A stretch of 64,000 nt of DNA, taken from contig JAKTNV010000176.1 of assembly GCA_022747635.1 (NCBI GenBank), forward strand, positions 452,528 to 516,527. Direction: 5' to 3'. Made by a program: the position numbers and the translations under genes. The number at the start of each line of letters is the position of its first letter. Within the stretch, counting starts at the first letter, position 1. Origin of the DNA: Hetaerina americana (taxonomy: Eukaryota > Arthropoda > Insecta > Odonata > Calopterygidae). Positions 22,570-33,300 of the stretch are shown in pieces. The notes beneath the pieces are model-generated. The model had not been told where the DNA came from. It worked only from the letters and a program-made list of their open reading frames with translations, and did no database searches.

Positions 22570-25500
22570 TTTCGTCATTCAAGCCACTCGTTTAGTTTTT
22601 CCCCCGAGGGTATTTTTGAATGCCTGTTAGTTTTAATTGTAAATTTGTTTGACTCTTTTCATTACCAAACGGCAGTTATTGAGAAAAATTTCGTATCCAA
22701 ACGTATTCCTTGCCAACATAAAATTTTCCATCCAAAGTACCTGGATGAGAAATTTTCTGATTCAATTGGTGCGTTTAGTATTTACCTAAGCGGTTTTTTA
22801 AAGCTTAAAATTCATTAAATGAATATGTGGTCGCCTCTCTTCCTTTCAAAGTAGTCGCTGTTATAAAAGTTTCTATAATATACGTATTTTTTAAACATAA
22901 CAATTTTCCTTCGCAGTCCTGGGAGGAGAAATTTCGCGCATCAATTGTCGTGTATGTTTCTCTTCCAAGTGCTTTTTTAAAAGCTCTTCATTCATCAAAT
23001 GAAAATCTGTTCCTTTCTTTACCTTTCAAAACGGTCATTTTTGAGAAATTGTATCATTTATTCGTATTTCTTGCAAGCATAAAGTTTTCAAGCCGCATTC
23101 CCGGGATGAGAAATTTCGTGATTCAAGCGACTCGTTTAGTAATTCCCCCGAGGGTTTTTTTGAAAACTTGTTAGTTTTAATTGTAAATTTGTTTGACTCT
23201 TTTCATTTCCAAACGGCAGTTATTGAGAAAACTTTCGTATTCAAACTTATTTCTTGCAATTATAAAATTTTTCTTCCGAAGTACCGCGAAGAGAAATTTT
23301 GTGATTCAATTGTGACGTTTAGTTTTTACCTCAGCGGTTTTTTAAAGCTTAAAATTCATTGAATGAATGTTTGGTCGACTCTCTTCCTTCAAAGCAGTCC
23401 CTGTTATAAAAGTTTCGTTAATATACGTATTTTTTAAACATAATAGTTTTCCTCCGCAGTCCCGGGATGAGAAATTTCGCGAATCAATTGTCGTGTAAGT
23501 TTTTTTCCAAGTGCTTTTTTAAAAGCTCTTCATTCATTAAATGAAAACTTGTGCCTTTATATACCTTTCGAAACGGTCGTTTTTGAGAAAATGGTATCAT
23601 TCATACGTATTTCTTGAAAGCATAACGTTTTCCAGTCGCAGTCCCGGGATGAGAAATTTCATGATTCAAGCGACTCGTGTTGTTGTTCTACCGAGGGTTT
23701 TTTGAAAGGCTGTTAGTTTTAATTGTAAATTTGTTCTCTCTTTTCATTTCCAAAGGGCAGTGTTTGAGAAAATTTTTGTATTCAAACGTATTTCTTGTAA
23801 AAAAAATTTTTTCATCCGAAGTATCAATTTAAGAAATTTTGTGATTCATTTATGGCGTTTAGTTTTTACCTAAGCGGTTTTTAAAAGCTAAAAATCCATT
23901 GAATGAATATTTGGTCGCCTTTTTTCCTTTTAAAGTAGTCGCTGTTATAAAAGTTTCGTAAATATACGTATTTTTTAAACATAACAATTAACCTCCGCAG
24001 TCCTGGGATGAGAAATTTCGCGAATTAATTGTCGTGTAAGTTTTTCTTCCAAGTGCTTTTTTAAAAGCTCTTCATTCATCAAATGAAAATTTGTTCCTTT
24101 CTTTACCTTTCAAAACGGTCGTTTTTGAGAAAATGGTATCATTTATACGTATTTCTTGCAAACATAAAGTTTTCCAGCCGCAGTCCCGGGATGAGACATT
24201 TCGTGATTCCAGCAACTTTTTAAGTTGTTCCTTTGAGGGTTTTTTGAAAGCCTGTTAGCTTTAATTTGTAAATTTGTTTGACTCTTTTCACTTCCAAACG
24301 GCAGTTATTGAGCAAATTTTCGTATATGGACGTATTTCTTGCAATCCTAAAACTTTTCATCCGCAGTACCGGAGTTAGAAATTTTGTGATTCAATTGTTG
24401 CGTATAGTTTTTACCTAAGCGGTTTTTAAAAGCTAAAAATCCATTGAATGAATATTTGGTCGCCTTTCTTCCTTTTAAAGCAGTCGCTGTTATAAAAGTT
24501 TCGTAAATATACGTATTTTTTAAACATAATAATTAACCTCCGCAGTCCTGGGATGAGAAATTTCGCGAATTAATTGTCGTGTAAGTTTTTCTTCCAAGTG
24601 CTTTTTTAAAAGCTCTTCATTCATCAAATGAAAATTTGTTCCTTTCTTTAACCTTCAAAACGGTCGTTTTTGAGAAAATGGTATCATTTATACGTATTTC
24701 TTGCAAGCATAATGTTTTCCAGCCGCAGTCCCGGGATGAGACATTTCGTGATTCCAGCAACTTGTTTAGTTGTTCCTTTGAGGGTTTTTTTGAAAGCCTG
24801 TTAGATTTAATTGAAAATTTGTTTGACTCTTTTCATTTACAAACGGCAGGTATTGAGAAAATTTCGAATTCAAACGTATTTCTTGCAATTATAAAATTTT
24901 ACATCCGCAGTACCGGGATGAGAAATTTTGTGATTCAATTGTGGCGTTTAGTTTTTACCTCAGCGGTTTTTTAAAGCATAAAATTCATTGAATGAATATT
25001 TTGGTCGTCTCTCTTCCTTTCAAAGCAGTGGCTTTTTAAATGTTTCGTTAATATACGTATTTTTTTAACATAGTAATTTTACTCCGCAATCCCGGGATGA
25101 GAAATTTCGTGAATCATAAGTCGTGTAAGTTTTTTGTCCAAGTGCTTTTTTTATAGCTCTTCATTCATCAAATGAAAATTTGTTCCATTCTTTACCTTTC
25201 AAAACGGTCTTTTTTGAAAAAAGGTATCATTTATACGTATTTCTTGCAAGCATTACGTTTTCCAGCCGCAATCCCGTGATGAGAAATTTCGTGATTCAAG
25301 CGACACGTTTTGTTGTTCTATCAAGGGTTTTTTGAAAGCCTGTTAGTTTTAATTGTAAATTTGTTTGACTCTTTTCTTTTCCAAACGGCAGTTTTTAAGA
25401 AAATTTTCGTTTTCAAACGTATTTCTTGCAATCATAAAATTTTTCATCCGCAGTACCGGGATGAGAAATTTTGGGATTCAATTGTGGTGTTTAGTCTCTA

Positions 25501-25891
25501 CCTAAGCGGTTTTTAAATGCTAAAAATCCATTGAATGAATATTTGGTCGCCTTTCTTCCTTTTAAAGCAGTCGCTGTTATAAAAGTTTCGTAAATATACG
25601 TATTTTTTTCAAACATAACAATTAACCTCCGCAGTCCTGAGATGAGAAATTTCGCGAATTAATTGTCGTGTAAGTTTTTCTTCCAAGTGCTTTTTTAAAA
25701 GCTCTTCATTCATCAAATGAAAATTTGATCCTTTCTTTACCTTTCAAAACGGTCGTTTTTTGAGAAAATGGTATCATTTATACGTATTTCTTGCAAGCAT
25801 AAAGTTTTCCAGCCGCAGGCCCGGGATGAGACATTTCGTGATTCCAGCAACTTTTTTAGTTGTTCCTTTGAGGGTTTTTTTGAAAGCCTGT
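22570..25891 (+). repeat. Mosaic trimers, also present at ~58.9-62.1 kb
   Basis: A starts 22810, 23354, 23894, 24439, 24983 and 25526 have counterparts at 59287, 59832, 60372, 60916, 61453 and 61996 (offset 36,470-36,478). The block mixes attcatta-, attcattg- and atccattg-headed trimers. It includes sub-types seen only here and at 61-62 kb, for example C monomers with aaaacggcagg variants and ctccgcaatcccg A monomers with a short gtggcttttt head. Confidence 0.82.
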
Positions 25892-26007
25892 TAGCTTTAA
25901 TTTTAAATTTCTTTGACTCTTTTCATTTCCAAACGGCAGTTATTGAGCAAATTTTCGTATATGGACGTATTTCTAGCAATCCTAAAACTTTTCATCCGCA
26001 AGCCTGT
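25892..26007 (+). repeat. Truncated C monomer (116 bp) followed by a complete C
   Basis: A C monomer of the atatggacg sub-type runs to ttcatccgca (ending at 26000) and then jumps to agcctgt, the last bases of a B monomer. A second C monomer starts at about 26008. About 66 bp of the usual C core and tail are missing, and the local order is A-B-C'-C, giving the single 662-bp interval (25526-26188). Its relatives at 61.4-62.5 kb lack this junction. Confidence 0.85.
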
Positions 26008-27276
26008 TAATTTTAATTGTAAATTTGTTTGACGCTTTTCATTTCCAACAAAAGTTATTGAGAAAATTTTCGTAAAAGACGTTTTTCTTGCAAACATAAA
26101 ATTTTACAATCGCAGTATCGGGATTAGAAATTTTGTGATTCAATTGTTGCGTATAGTTTTTATCTAAGCGGTTTTAAAAAGCTTAAAATTCATTGAATGA
26201 ATATTTGGTCGCCTCCCTTCCTTTCAAAGCTGTCGCTGTTTTAAAATATTCGTTAATATGCGTATTTTTTAAAAATATAAATTTTTCTCCGCAATCCCAA
26301 AATGAGAAATTTCGCGAGTCAATTGTTGTGTATGTTTTTCTTCCATGTGCTTTTTGAAAGCTCTTCATTCATCAAATGAAAATTTGATCCTTTGCTTACC
26401 TTTCAAAACGGTCGTTTTTGAGAAAATTGTATTATTTATACGTATTTCATGCAAGCATAACTTTTTCCAGCCGCAGTCCCGAAATGTGAAATTTCGTTAT
26501 TCAAGCCACTCGTTTAGTTTTTCCTCCGAGGGTATTTTTGAATGCCTGTTAGTTTTAATTGTAAATTTGTTTGACTCTTTTCATTACCCAAGGGCAGTGA
26601 TTGAGAACATTTTCGTATCCAAACGTATTCCTTGCCAACATAAAATTTTCCATCCAAAGTACCTGGATGAGAAATTTTCTGATTCAATTGTTGCGTTTAG
26701 TATTTACCTAAGCGGTTTTTTAAAGCTTAAAATTCATTAAATGAATATTTGGTCGCCTCTCTTCCTTTCAAAGTAGTCGCTGTTATAAAAGTTTCTATAA
26801 TATACGTATTTTTTAAACATAATAATTTTCCTTCGCAGTCCTGGGAGGAGAAATTTCGCGAATCAATTTTCATGTATGTTTCTCTTCCAAGTGCTTTTTT
26901 AAAAGCTCTTCATTTATCAAATGAAAATTTGTTCCTTTCTTAACCTTTCAAAACAGTCATTTTTGAGAAAATGGTATCATTTATTCGTATTTCTTGCAAG
27001 CATAAAGTTTTCCAGCCGCATTCCCCGGATGAGATATTTCGTGATTCAAGCGACTCGTTTAGTAATTCCCTCAAGGGTTTTTTTGAAAACTTGTTAGTTT
27101 TAATTGTATATTTGTTTGACTCTTTTCATTTCCAAACGGCAGTTATTGAGAAAACTTTCGTATTCAAACTTATTTCTTGCAATTATAAAATTTTTCTTCC
27201 GAAGTACCGCGATGAGAAATTTTGTGATTCAATTGTGGCGTTTAGTTTTTACCTCAGCGGTTTTTTAAAGCTTAAA

Positions 27277-27456
27277 ATTCATTGAATGAATATTTGATCG
27301 CCTCTCTTCCTTTCAAAGCAGTCGCTGTTATAAAAGTTTCGTTAATATACGTATTTTTTAAACATAATAATTTTCCTTCGCAGTCCTGGGAGGAGAAATT
27401 TCGCGAATCAATTGTCGTGTATGTTTCTCTTCCAAGTGCTTTTTTAAAAGCCCTTC
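27277..27456 (+). repeat. Representative A-class monomer (180 bp)
   Basis: The A class opens with attcattgaatgaatatttg, continues through ctttcaaagcagtcgctg and ttataaaagtttcg, and reaches the shared core at 27349-27411. Within the core the A class usually reads cgtattttttaaacataat and ends tttcgcgaatcaattg. The tail carries cttccaagtgcttttttaaa. Class-specific positions are the doubled CpG tcgcga in place of tcgtga, and aaacataat in place of gcaagcata. Other A copies begin with atccattg (for example 354, 898, 23894, 56032) or attcatgg (11202, 32521, 50067), which mark sub-families. Confidence 0.9.
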
Positions 27457-27639
27457 ATTCATCAAATGAAAATTTGATCCTTTCTTTACCTCTCAAAACA
27501 GTCATTTTTGAGAAAATGGTAAAATTCATACGTATTTCTTGCAAGCATTACTTTTTCCAGCCGCAGTCCTGGGATGAGAAATTTCGTGATTCAAGCGACT
27601 CCTGTAGTTGTTCCCCCGAGGGTTTTTTTGAAAGCTTGT
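27457..27639 (+). repeat. Representative B-class monomer (183 bp)
   Basis: The B class opens with attcatcaaatgaaaatttg, followed by a pyrimidine stretch (ctttctttacct) and tttttgagaaaatgg. Its shared core is at 27530-27594, normally cttgcaagcata, then ccagccgcagtcccgggatg and tttcgtgattcaagcgac. The tail carries ttgttcccccgagggttttt and gaaagcctg or gaaagcttg. Sub-types include a tail with gattccagcaactttttt and cctttgaggg (for example 8800-8840, 24205-24240, 63395-63430) and a head with gaggaaatgg (for example 1-173, 9219 onward, 52351-52596). Confidence 0.9.
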
Positions 27640-27821
27640 TAGATTTAGTTGTAAATATGTTTGACTCTTTTCATTTCCAAACGGCAGTTATTGAGAAAAT
27701 TTCCGTATTCAAACGTTTTTCTTGCAAATATAAAATTTTCCATCCGAAGAACCGAGACGAGAAATACTGTGATTCAATTATGGCGTTTAGTATTTTCCTC
27801 AGCGGTTTTTTAAAGCTAAAA
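27640..27821 (+). repeat. Representative C-class monomer (182 bp)
   Basis: The C class opens with a variant of tagttttaattgtaaatttg, then tttgactcttttcatttcc, aaacggcagttattgagaaa and ttttcgtattcaaacg. Its shared core is at 27713-27777, normally cttgcaaatataaaattttc, then catccgaagtaccgggatga and ttttgtgattcaattgtggc. The tail is acctaagcggttttttaaag followed by cttaaa. It differs from A and B at gaagtacc (against gcagtccc) and tttt (against tttc) after gagaaa. Sub-types include atatggacg with aatcctaaaac, and ctcttttcatttccaaaggg with cttggaaaaaaa. Confidence 0.9.
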
Positions 27822-30290
27822 ATTCATGGAATGAATATTTGGTCGTCTCCCTTCCTTGCAAAGCAGTCGCAGTTATAAAAGATTCGTTAATATGCGTATT
27901 TTTTAAACATTATAATTTTTCTCCGCAATCCCGGGATGAGAAATTTCGCGAATCAACTGTCGTGTATGTTTTCAAGTGCTTTTATGAAAGCTCTTCATTC
28001 ATCAAATGAAAATTTGTTCCTTTCTTTACCTTTCACAAATGTCGTTTTTGAGGAAATGGTATCTTTATACGTCTTTCTTGCAAGCATATCGTTTTCCAGC
28101 TGCAGTCCTGGGATAAGAAATTTCGTGATTCAAGCGACTCCTGTAGTTGTTCCCCCGAGGGTTTTTTGAAAGCTTGTTAGTTTTAGTTGTAAATATGTTT
28201 GACTCTTTTCATTTCCAAACGGCAGTTATTTAGAAAATTTTCGTATTCAAACGTATTTCTTGCAAATATATAATTTTCCATCCGAAGTACCGGAATTAGA
28301 AATTTTGTAATTCAATTGTGGCGTTTAGTTTTTACCTTAGCGGTTTTTTAAAGCTTAAAATTCATTGAATGAATATTTGGTCGCCTCACTTCCTTTCAAA
28401 GCAGTCGCTGTTATGAAAGTTTCGTTAAAATACGTTTTTTGTAAACATAATATTTTTCCTCTGCAGTCCCGGGATGAAAAATGTAGGGAATCAATTGTCG
28501 TCTAATTTTTTATTCCATGTGCTTTTTTAAAAGCTCTTAATTCATCAAATGAAAATTTGTTCCTATCTTTACCTTTCAAAACGGTCGTATTTGAAAAAAT
28601 GGTATCAATTACACGTATTTCTTGGAAGCATAACGATTTTCAGCCGCAGTCCCGGGATGAGAAATGTCGTGATTCAAGCAATTCGTTTAGGTGTTCCCCC
28701 GAGGGTTTTTTGAAAGCCTGTAAATTTAAATTGTAATTTTTTTGACTATTTTTTTTTTCCAAACGGCAGTTATTAAGAAAATTTTCGTATTCAAACGTAT
28801 TTCTTGCAAATATAAAATTTTTCTTCCGCAGTTCCGGGATGAGAAATTTTGTGATTCAATTGTGGTGTATTGATTTTACCTAAGCGGTTTTTTAAAGCTT
28901 AAAATTCATTGAATGAATATTTGGTCGCCTCCCTTCCTTTCAAAGCAGTCGCTGTAATAAAAATTTTCGTTAATATGCATATTTTTTAAAAATAATAATT
29001 TTTCTTCGCAATCCCAAAATGAGAAATTTCGCGAGTCAATTGTCGTGTATGTTTTTCTTCCATGTGCTTTTTGAAAGCTCTTCATTCATCAAATGAAAAT
29101 TTGATCCTTTGTTTACCTTTCAAAACGGTCGTTTTTGAGAAAATTGTATTATTTGTACGTATTTCATGCAAGCATAACTTTTTCCAGCCGCACTCTTCCG
29201 AAATGTGAAATTTCGTCATTCAAGCCACTCGTTTAGTTTTTCCCCCGAGGGTATTTTTGAATGCCTGTTAGTTTTAATTGTAAATTTTTTTGACTCTTTT
29301 CATTACCAAACGGCAGTTATTGAGAAAAATTTCGTATCCAAACGTATTCCTTGCCAACATAAAATTTTCCATCCAAAGTACCTGGATGAGAAATTTTCTG
29401 ATTCAATTGTTGCGTTTAGTATTTACCTAAGCGGTTTTTTAAAGCTTAAAATTCATTGAATGAATATTTGGTCGACTCTCTTCCTTCAAAGCAGTCGCTG
29501 TTATAAAAGTTTCGTTAATATACGTATTTTTTAAACATAATAATTTTCCTCCGCAGTCCAAGGATGAGAAATTTCGCGAATCAATTGTCGTGTAAGTTTT
29601 CTTCCAAGTCCTTTTTTAAAAGCTCTTCATTCATTAAATGAAAACTTGTTCCTTTATATACCTTTCGAAACGGTCGTTTTTGAGAAAATAGTATCATTCA
29701 TACGTATTCCTTGCAAGCATAACGTTTTCCAGTAGCAGTCCCGGGATGAGAAATTTCGTGATTCAAGCGACTCGTGTAGTTGTTCTGCCGAGGGTTTTTT
29801 GAAAGGCTGTTAGTTTTAATTGTAAATTTGTTCTCTCTTTTCATTTCCAAAGGGCAGTTTTTGAGAAAATTTTTGTATTCAAACGTATTTCTTGGAAAAA
29901 AAATTTTTTCATCCGAAGTACCAATTTAAGAAATTTTGTGATTCATTTATGGCGTTTAGTTTTTACCTCAGCGGTTTTTAAAAGCTTAAAATTCATTGAA
30001 TGAATATTTGATCGCCTCTCTTCATTTCAAAGCAGTCGCTGTTATAAAAGTTTCGTTAAAATAAGTTTTTTATAAACATAATAATTTTCCTCCGCAGTCC
30101 CGGGATGAAAAATGTCGCGAATCAATTATCGTGTAATTTTTTCTTCCATGTGCCTTTTTAAAAGCTCTTAATTCATCAAATGAATATTTGTTCCTTTGTT
30201 TACCTTTCAAAATGGTCGTTTTTGAGAAACTGGTTAATTTATTTGTATTTCTTGCTAGCATAACGTTTTCCAGCCGCAGTCCCGGGATGA
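27677..30290 (+). repeat. Recurrence of ~5636-8250 at offset 22,041-22,044
   Basis: A starts 27822, 28360, 28904, 29451 and 29991 follow 5781, 6319, 6861, 7408 and 7947 with nearly constant offset. The entry point is inside a C monomer (from ccaaacggcagttattgaga) and the exit is the B/C hybrid at 30171. Part of the 3,797-bp HOR has therefore been copied to, or retained at, a site 22 kb away. Confidence 0.87.
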
Positions 30291-30351
30291 GAAATTTTGT
30301 GATTCAATTGTGGCGTTTAGTTTTTACCTAAGCGGTTTTTCAAAGCTTAAA
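30171..30351 (+). repeat. B/C hybrid monomer (181 bp)
   Basis: The monomer begins as class B (attcatcaaatgaatatttg, head as at 8120) and becomes class C after the shared gatgagaaattttgtgattc within about 30286-30306, ending attgtggcg and acctaagcgg. The parental arrangement at 8026-8491 still has the full B and C. One monomer was therefore lost here, by exchange inside the conserved core. It lies at the left edge of the 9,586-bp duplication. Confidence 0.87.
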
Positions 30352-33300
30352 ATTCATTGAATGAATATTTGGTCGCCTCTCTACCTTTCAAAGTAGTCGC
30401 TGTTATAATAGTTTTTTTAATATACGTATTTTTTAAATATAATAATTTTCCTCCGCAGTCCCGGGGCAAGAAATTTCGCGAATCAATTGTCGTATAAGTT
30501 TTCTTCCAAGTGCTTTTTTAAAAGCTCTTCATTCATTAAATGAAAACTTGTTTCTTTATATACCTTTCGAAACGGTCGTTTTTGAGAAAATGGTATCATT
30601 TATACGTATTTCTTGCAAGCATAAAGTTTTCCAGCCGCAGTCCTGGGTTGAGACATTTCGTGATTCCAGCAACTTTTTTAGTTGTTCCTTTGAGGGTTTT
30701 TTTGAAAGCCTGTTAGCTTTAATTGTAAATTTGTTTGACTCTTTTCATTTCCAAACGGCAGTTATTGAGTAAATTTTCGTATATGGAGGTATTTCTTGCA
30801 ATCCTTTAACTTTTCATCCGCAGTACCGGAATTAGAAATTTTGTGATTCAATTGTTGCGTATAGTTTTTACATCAGCGGTTTTTTAAAGCTTAAAATTCA
30901 TTGAATGAATATTTGGTCGCCTCTCTTCCTTTCAAAGCAGTCGCTGTTATAAAAGTTTCGTTTATATACGTATTTTTTAAACATAATAATTTTCCTCCGC
31001 AGTCCCGGGATGAGAAATATCGCGAATCAACTTTCGTGGATGTTTCCAAGTGCTTTTATGAAAGCTTTTCATTCATCAAATGAAAATTTGTTCATTTCTT
31101 TACCTTTCAGAACGGTCGTTTTTGAGGAAATGGTATCTTTTATACATCTTTCTTGCAAGCATATAGTTTTCCAGCCGCAGTCCCGGGATGAGAAATTTCG
31201 TGATTCCAGCAACTTTTTAAGTTTTTCCTTTGAGGGTTTTTTGAAAGCCTGTTAGCTTTAATTGTAAATTTGTTTGACTCTTTTCACTTCCAAACGGCAG
31301 TTATTGAGCAAATTTTCGTATATGGACGTATTTCTTGCAATCCTAAAACTTTTCATCCGCAGTACCGGAATTAGAAATTTTGTGATTCAATTGTTGCGTA
31401 TAGTTTTTACCTAAGCGGTTTTTAAAAGCTAAAAATCCATTGAATGAATATTTGGTCGCCTTTCTTCCTTTTAAAGCAGTCGCTGTTATAAAAGTTTCGT
31501 AAATATACGTATTTTTTAAACATAATAATTAACCTCCGCAGTCCTGGGATGAGAAATTTCGCGAATTAATTGTCGTGTAAGTTTTTCTTCCAAGTGCTTT
31601 TTTAAAAGCTCTTAATTCATCAAATGAAAATTTGTTCCTTTCTTTACCTTTCAAAACGGTCGTTTTTGAGAAAATGGTATCATTTATACGTATTTCTTGC
31701 AAGCATAACGTTTACCAGCCGAAGTACCGGGATGAGAAATTTCGTGATTCAAGCGACTCGTTTAGTTGTTTCCCGGAGGGTTTTTTGAAAGCTTGTTAGT
31801 TTTAATTGTAAATATGTTTGACTCTTTTCATTTCCAAACGGCAGTTTTTAAAAAAATTTTCGTATTCAAACGTATTACTTGCAAATATAAAATTTTCCAT
31901 CCGAAGTACCGGGATGAGTAATTTTGTGATTCAATGTGGCGTTTAGTATTTTTCTAAGCGGTTTTTTATAATTTAAAATTCATTGAATGAATATTTGTTC
32001 GCCTCTCTGCCTTTCAAAGCAGTCACTGTTATAAAAGTTTCGTTAATATACGTATTTTTTAAACATAATAGTTTTCCTGCGCAGTCCCGGGATGAGAAAT
32101 TTCGCGAATCAATTGTCGTGCATGTTTTTCTTCCAAGTGCTTTTTTAAAAGCCCTTCATTCATCAAATGAAAATTTGATCCTTTCTTTACCTCTCAAAAC
32201 AGTCATTTTTGAGAAAATGGTAAAATTCATACGTATTTCTTGCAAGCATTACTTTTTCCAGCCGTAGTCCCGGAATGAGAAATTTCGTGATTCAAAGCAC
32301 TCGTTTAGTTGTTCCCCCGATGGTTTTTTTTTAAGCCTGTTAAATTTATTGTAATATTGTTATCTCTTTTCTTTTCCAAACGGCAGTTATTGAGAAAATT
32401 TCCGTATTCAAACGTTTTTCTTGCAAATATAAAATTTTCCATCCGAAGAACCGAGACGAGAAATACTGTGATTCAATTATGGCGTTTAGTATTTTCCTCA
32501 GCGGTTTTTTAAAGCTTAAAATTCATGGAATGAATATTTGGTCGTCTCCCTTCCTTGCAAAGCAGTCGCAGTTATAAAAGTTTCGTTAAAATACGTTTTT
32601 TATAAACATAATAATTTTCCTCCGCAGTCCCGGGATGAAAAATGTCGCGAATCAATTATCGTGTAATTTTTTCTTCCATGTGCCTTTTTAAAAGCTCTTA
32701 ATTCATCAAATGAATATTTGTTCCTTTCTTTACCTTTCAAAATGGTCGTTTTTGAGAAATTGGTTAATTTATTTGTATTTCTTGCTAGCATAACGTTTTC
32801 CAGCCGCAGTCCCGGGATGGGAAATTTCGTGATTCAAGGGACTCGTTTAGTTGTTCCCCCGAGGGTTTTTTTGAAAGCCTGTCAGTTTAAATTGTAAACT
32901 TGTGTGACACTGTTCATTTGTAAACGGCAGTTATTGAGAAAATTTTCGTATTCAAACGTATTTCTTGCAAATATATAATTTTTTATCCAAAGTACCAGGA
33001 TGAGAAATTTTGTGATTCATTTATGGCGTTTAGTTTTTACCTCAGCGGTTTTAAAAAGCTTAAAATTCATTGAATGAATATTTGATCGCCTCTCTACGAT
33101 TCAAAGTAGTCGCTGTTATAATAGTTTTGTTAATATACGTATTTTTTAAACATAATAATTTTCCTCCGCAGTCCCGGGGCGAGAAATTTCGCGAATCAAT
33201 ATTCGGGTAAGTTTTTCTCCCAAGTGCTTTTTTAAACGATCTTCATTCATCAAATGAAAATTTGTGCCTTCCTTTACCTTTTAAAACGGTCTTTTTCGAG

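Larger units (their letters stand above)
26008..27676 (+). repeat. Mosaic trimers containing a diverged C monomer
   Basis: The C monomer at 26008-26187 is among the most diverged in the window (tccaacaaaagttattg, cgtaaaagacg, acaatcgcagtatcggg). Trimers at 26188, 26732 and 27277 then resemble 22265-23354, and those at 26732 and 27277 match 62541 and 63086 at offset 35,809. The trimer at 27277 joins an A of one sub-type to B and C monomers of another. Confidence 0.8.
27282..27878 (+). other. Longest open frame (198 codons), judged non-coding satellite translation
   Basis: This frame spans one A, B and C monomer because the A (180 bp) and B (183 bp) are multiples of three here. The C (182 bp) then shifts frame and the reading ends in the next A. 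The conceptual product is three diverged copies of a roughly 60-residue unit, each with a PFK or similar near the start and a DEKFR- or EEKFR-like block. The product has no domain I recognise, no plausible start context and no recurrence as a full-length frame elsewhere. Shorter frames of 60-137 codons throughout the window are the same repeat read in the same way, on both strands. Confidence 0.85.

Noticed and set aside
27700..27730. CENP-B-box-like ttcgtattcaaacg in C monomers
   Set aside because: The box needs TTCG, four bases, A, two bases, then CGGG. Here the spacing is one base too long and CGGG is absent (acgtattt follows), so the essential positions fail.
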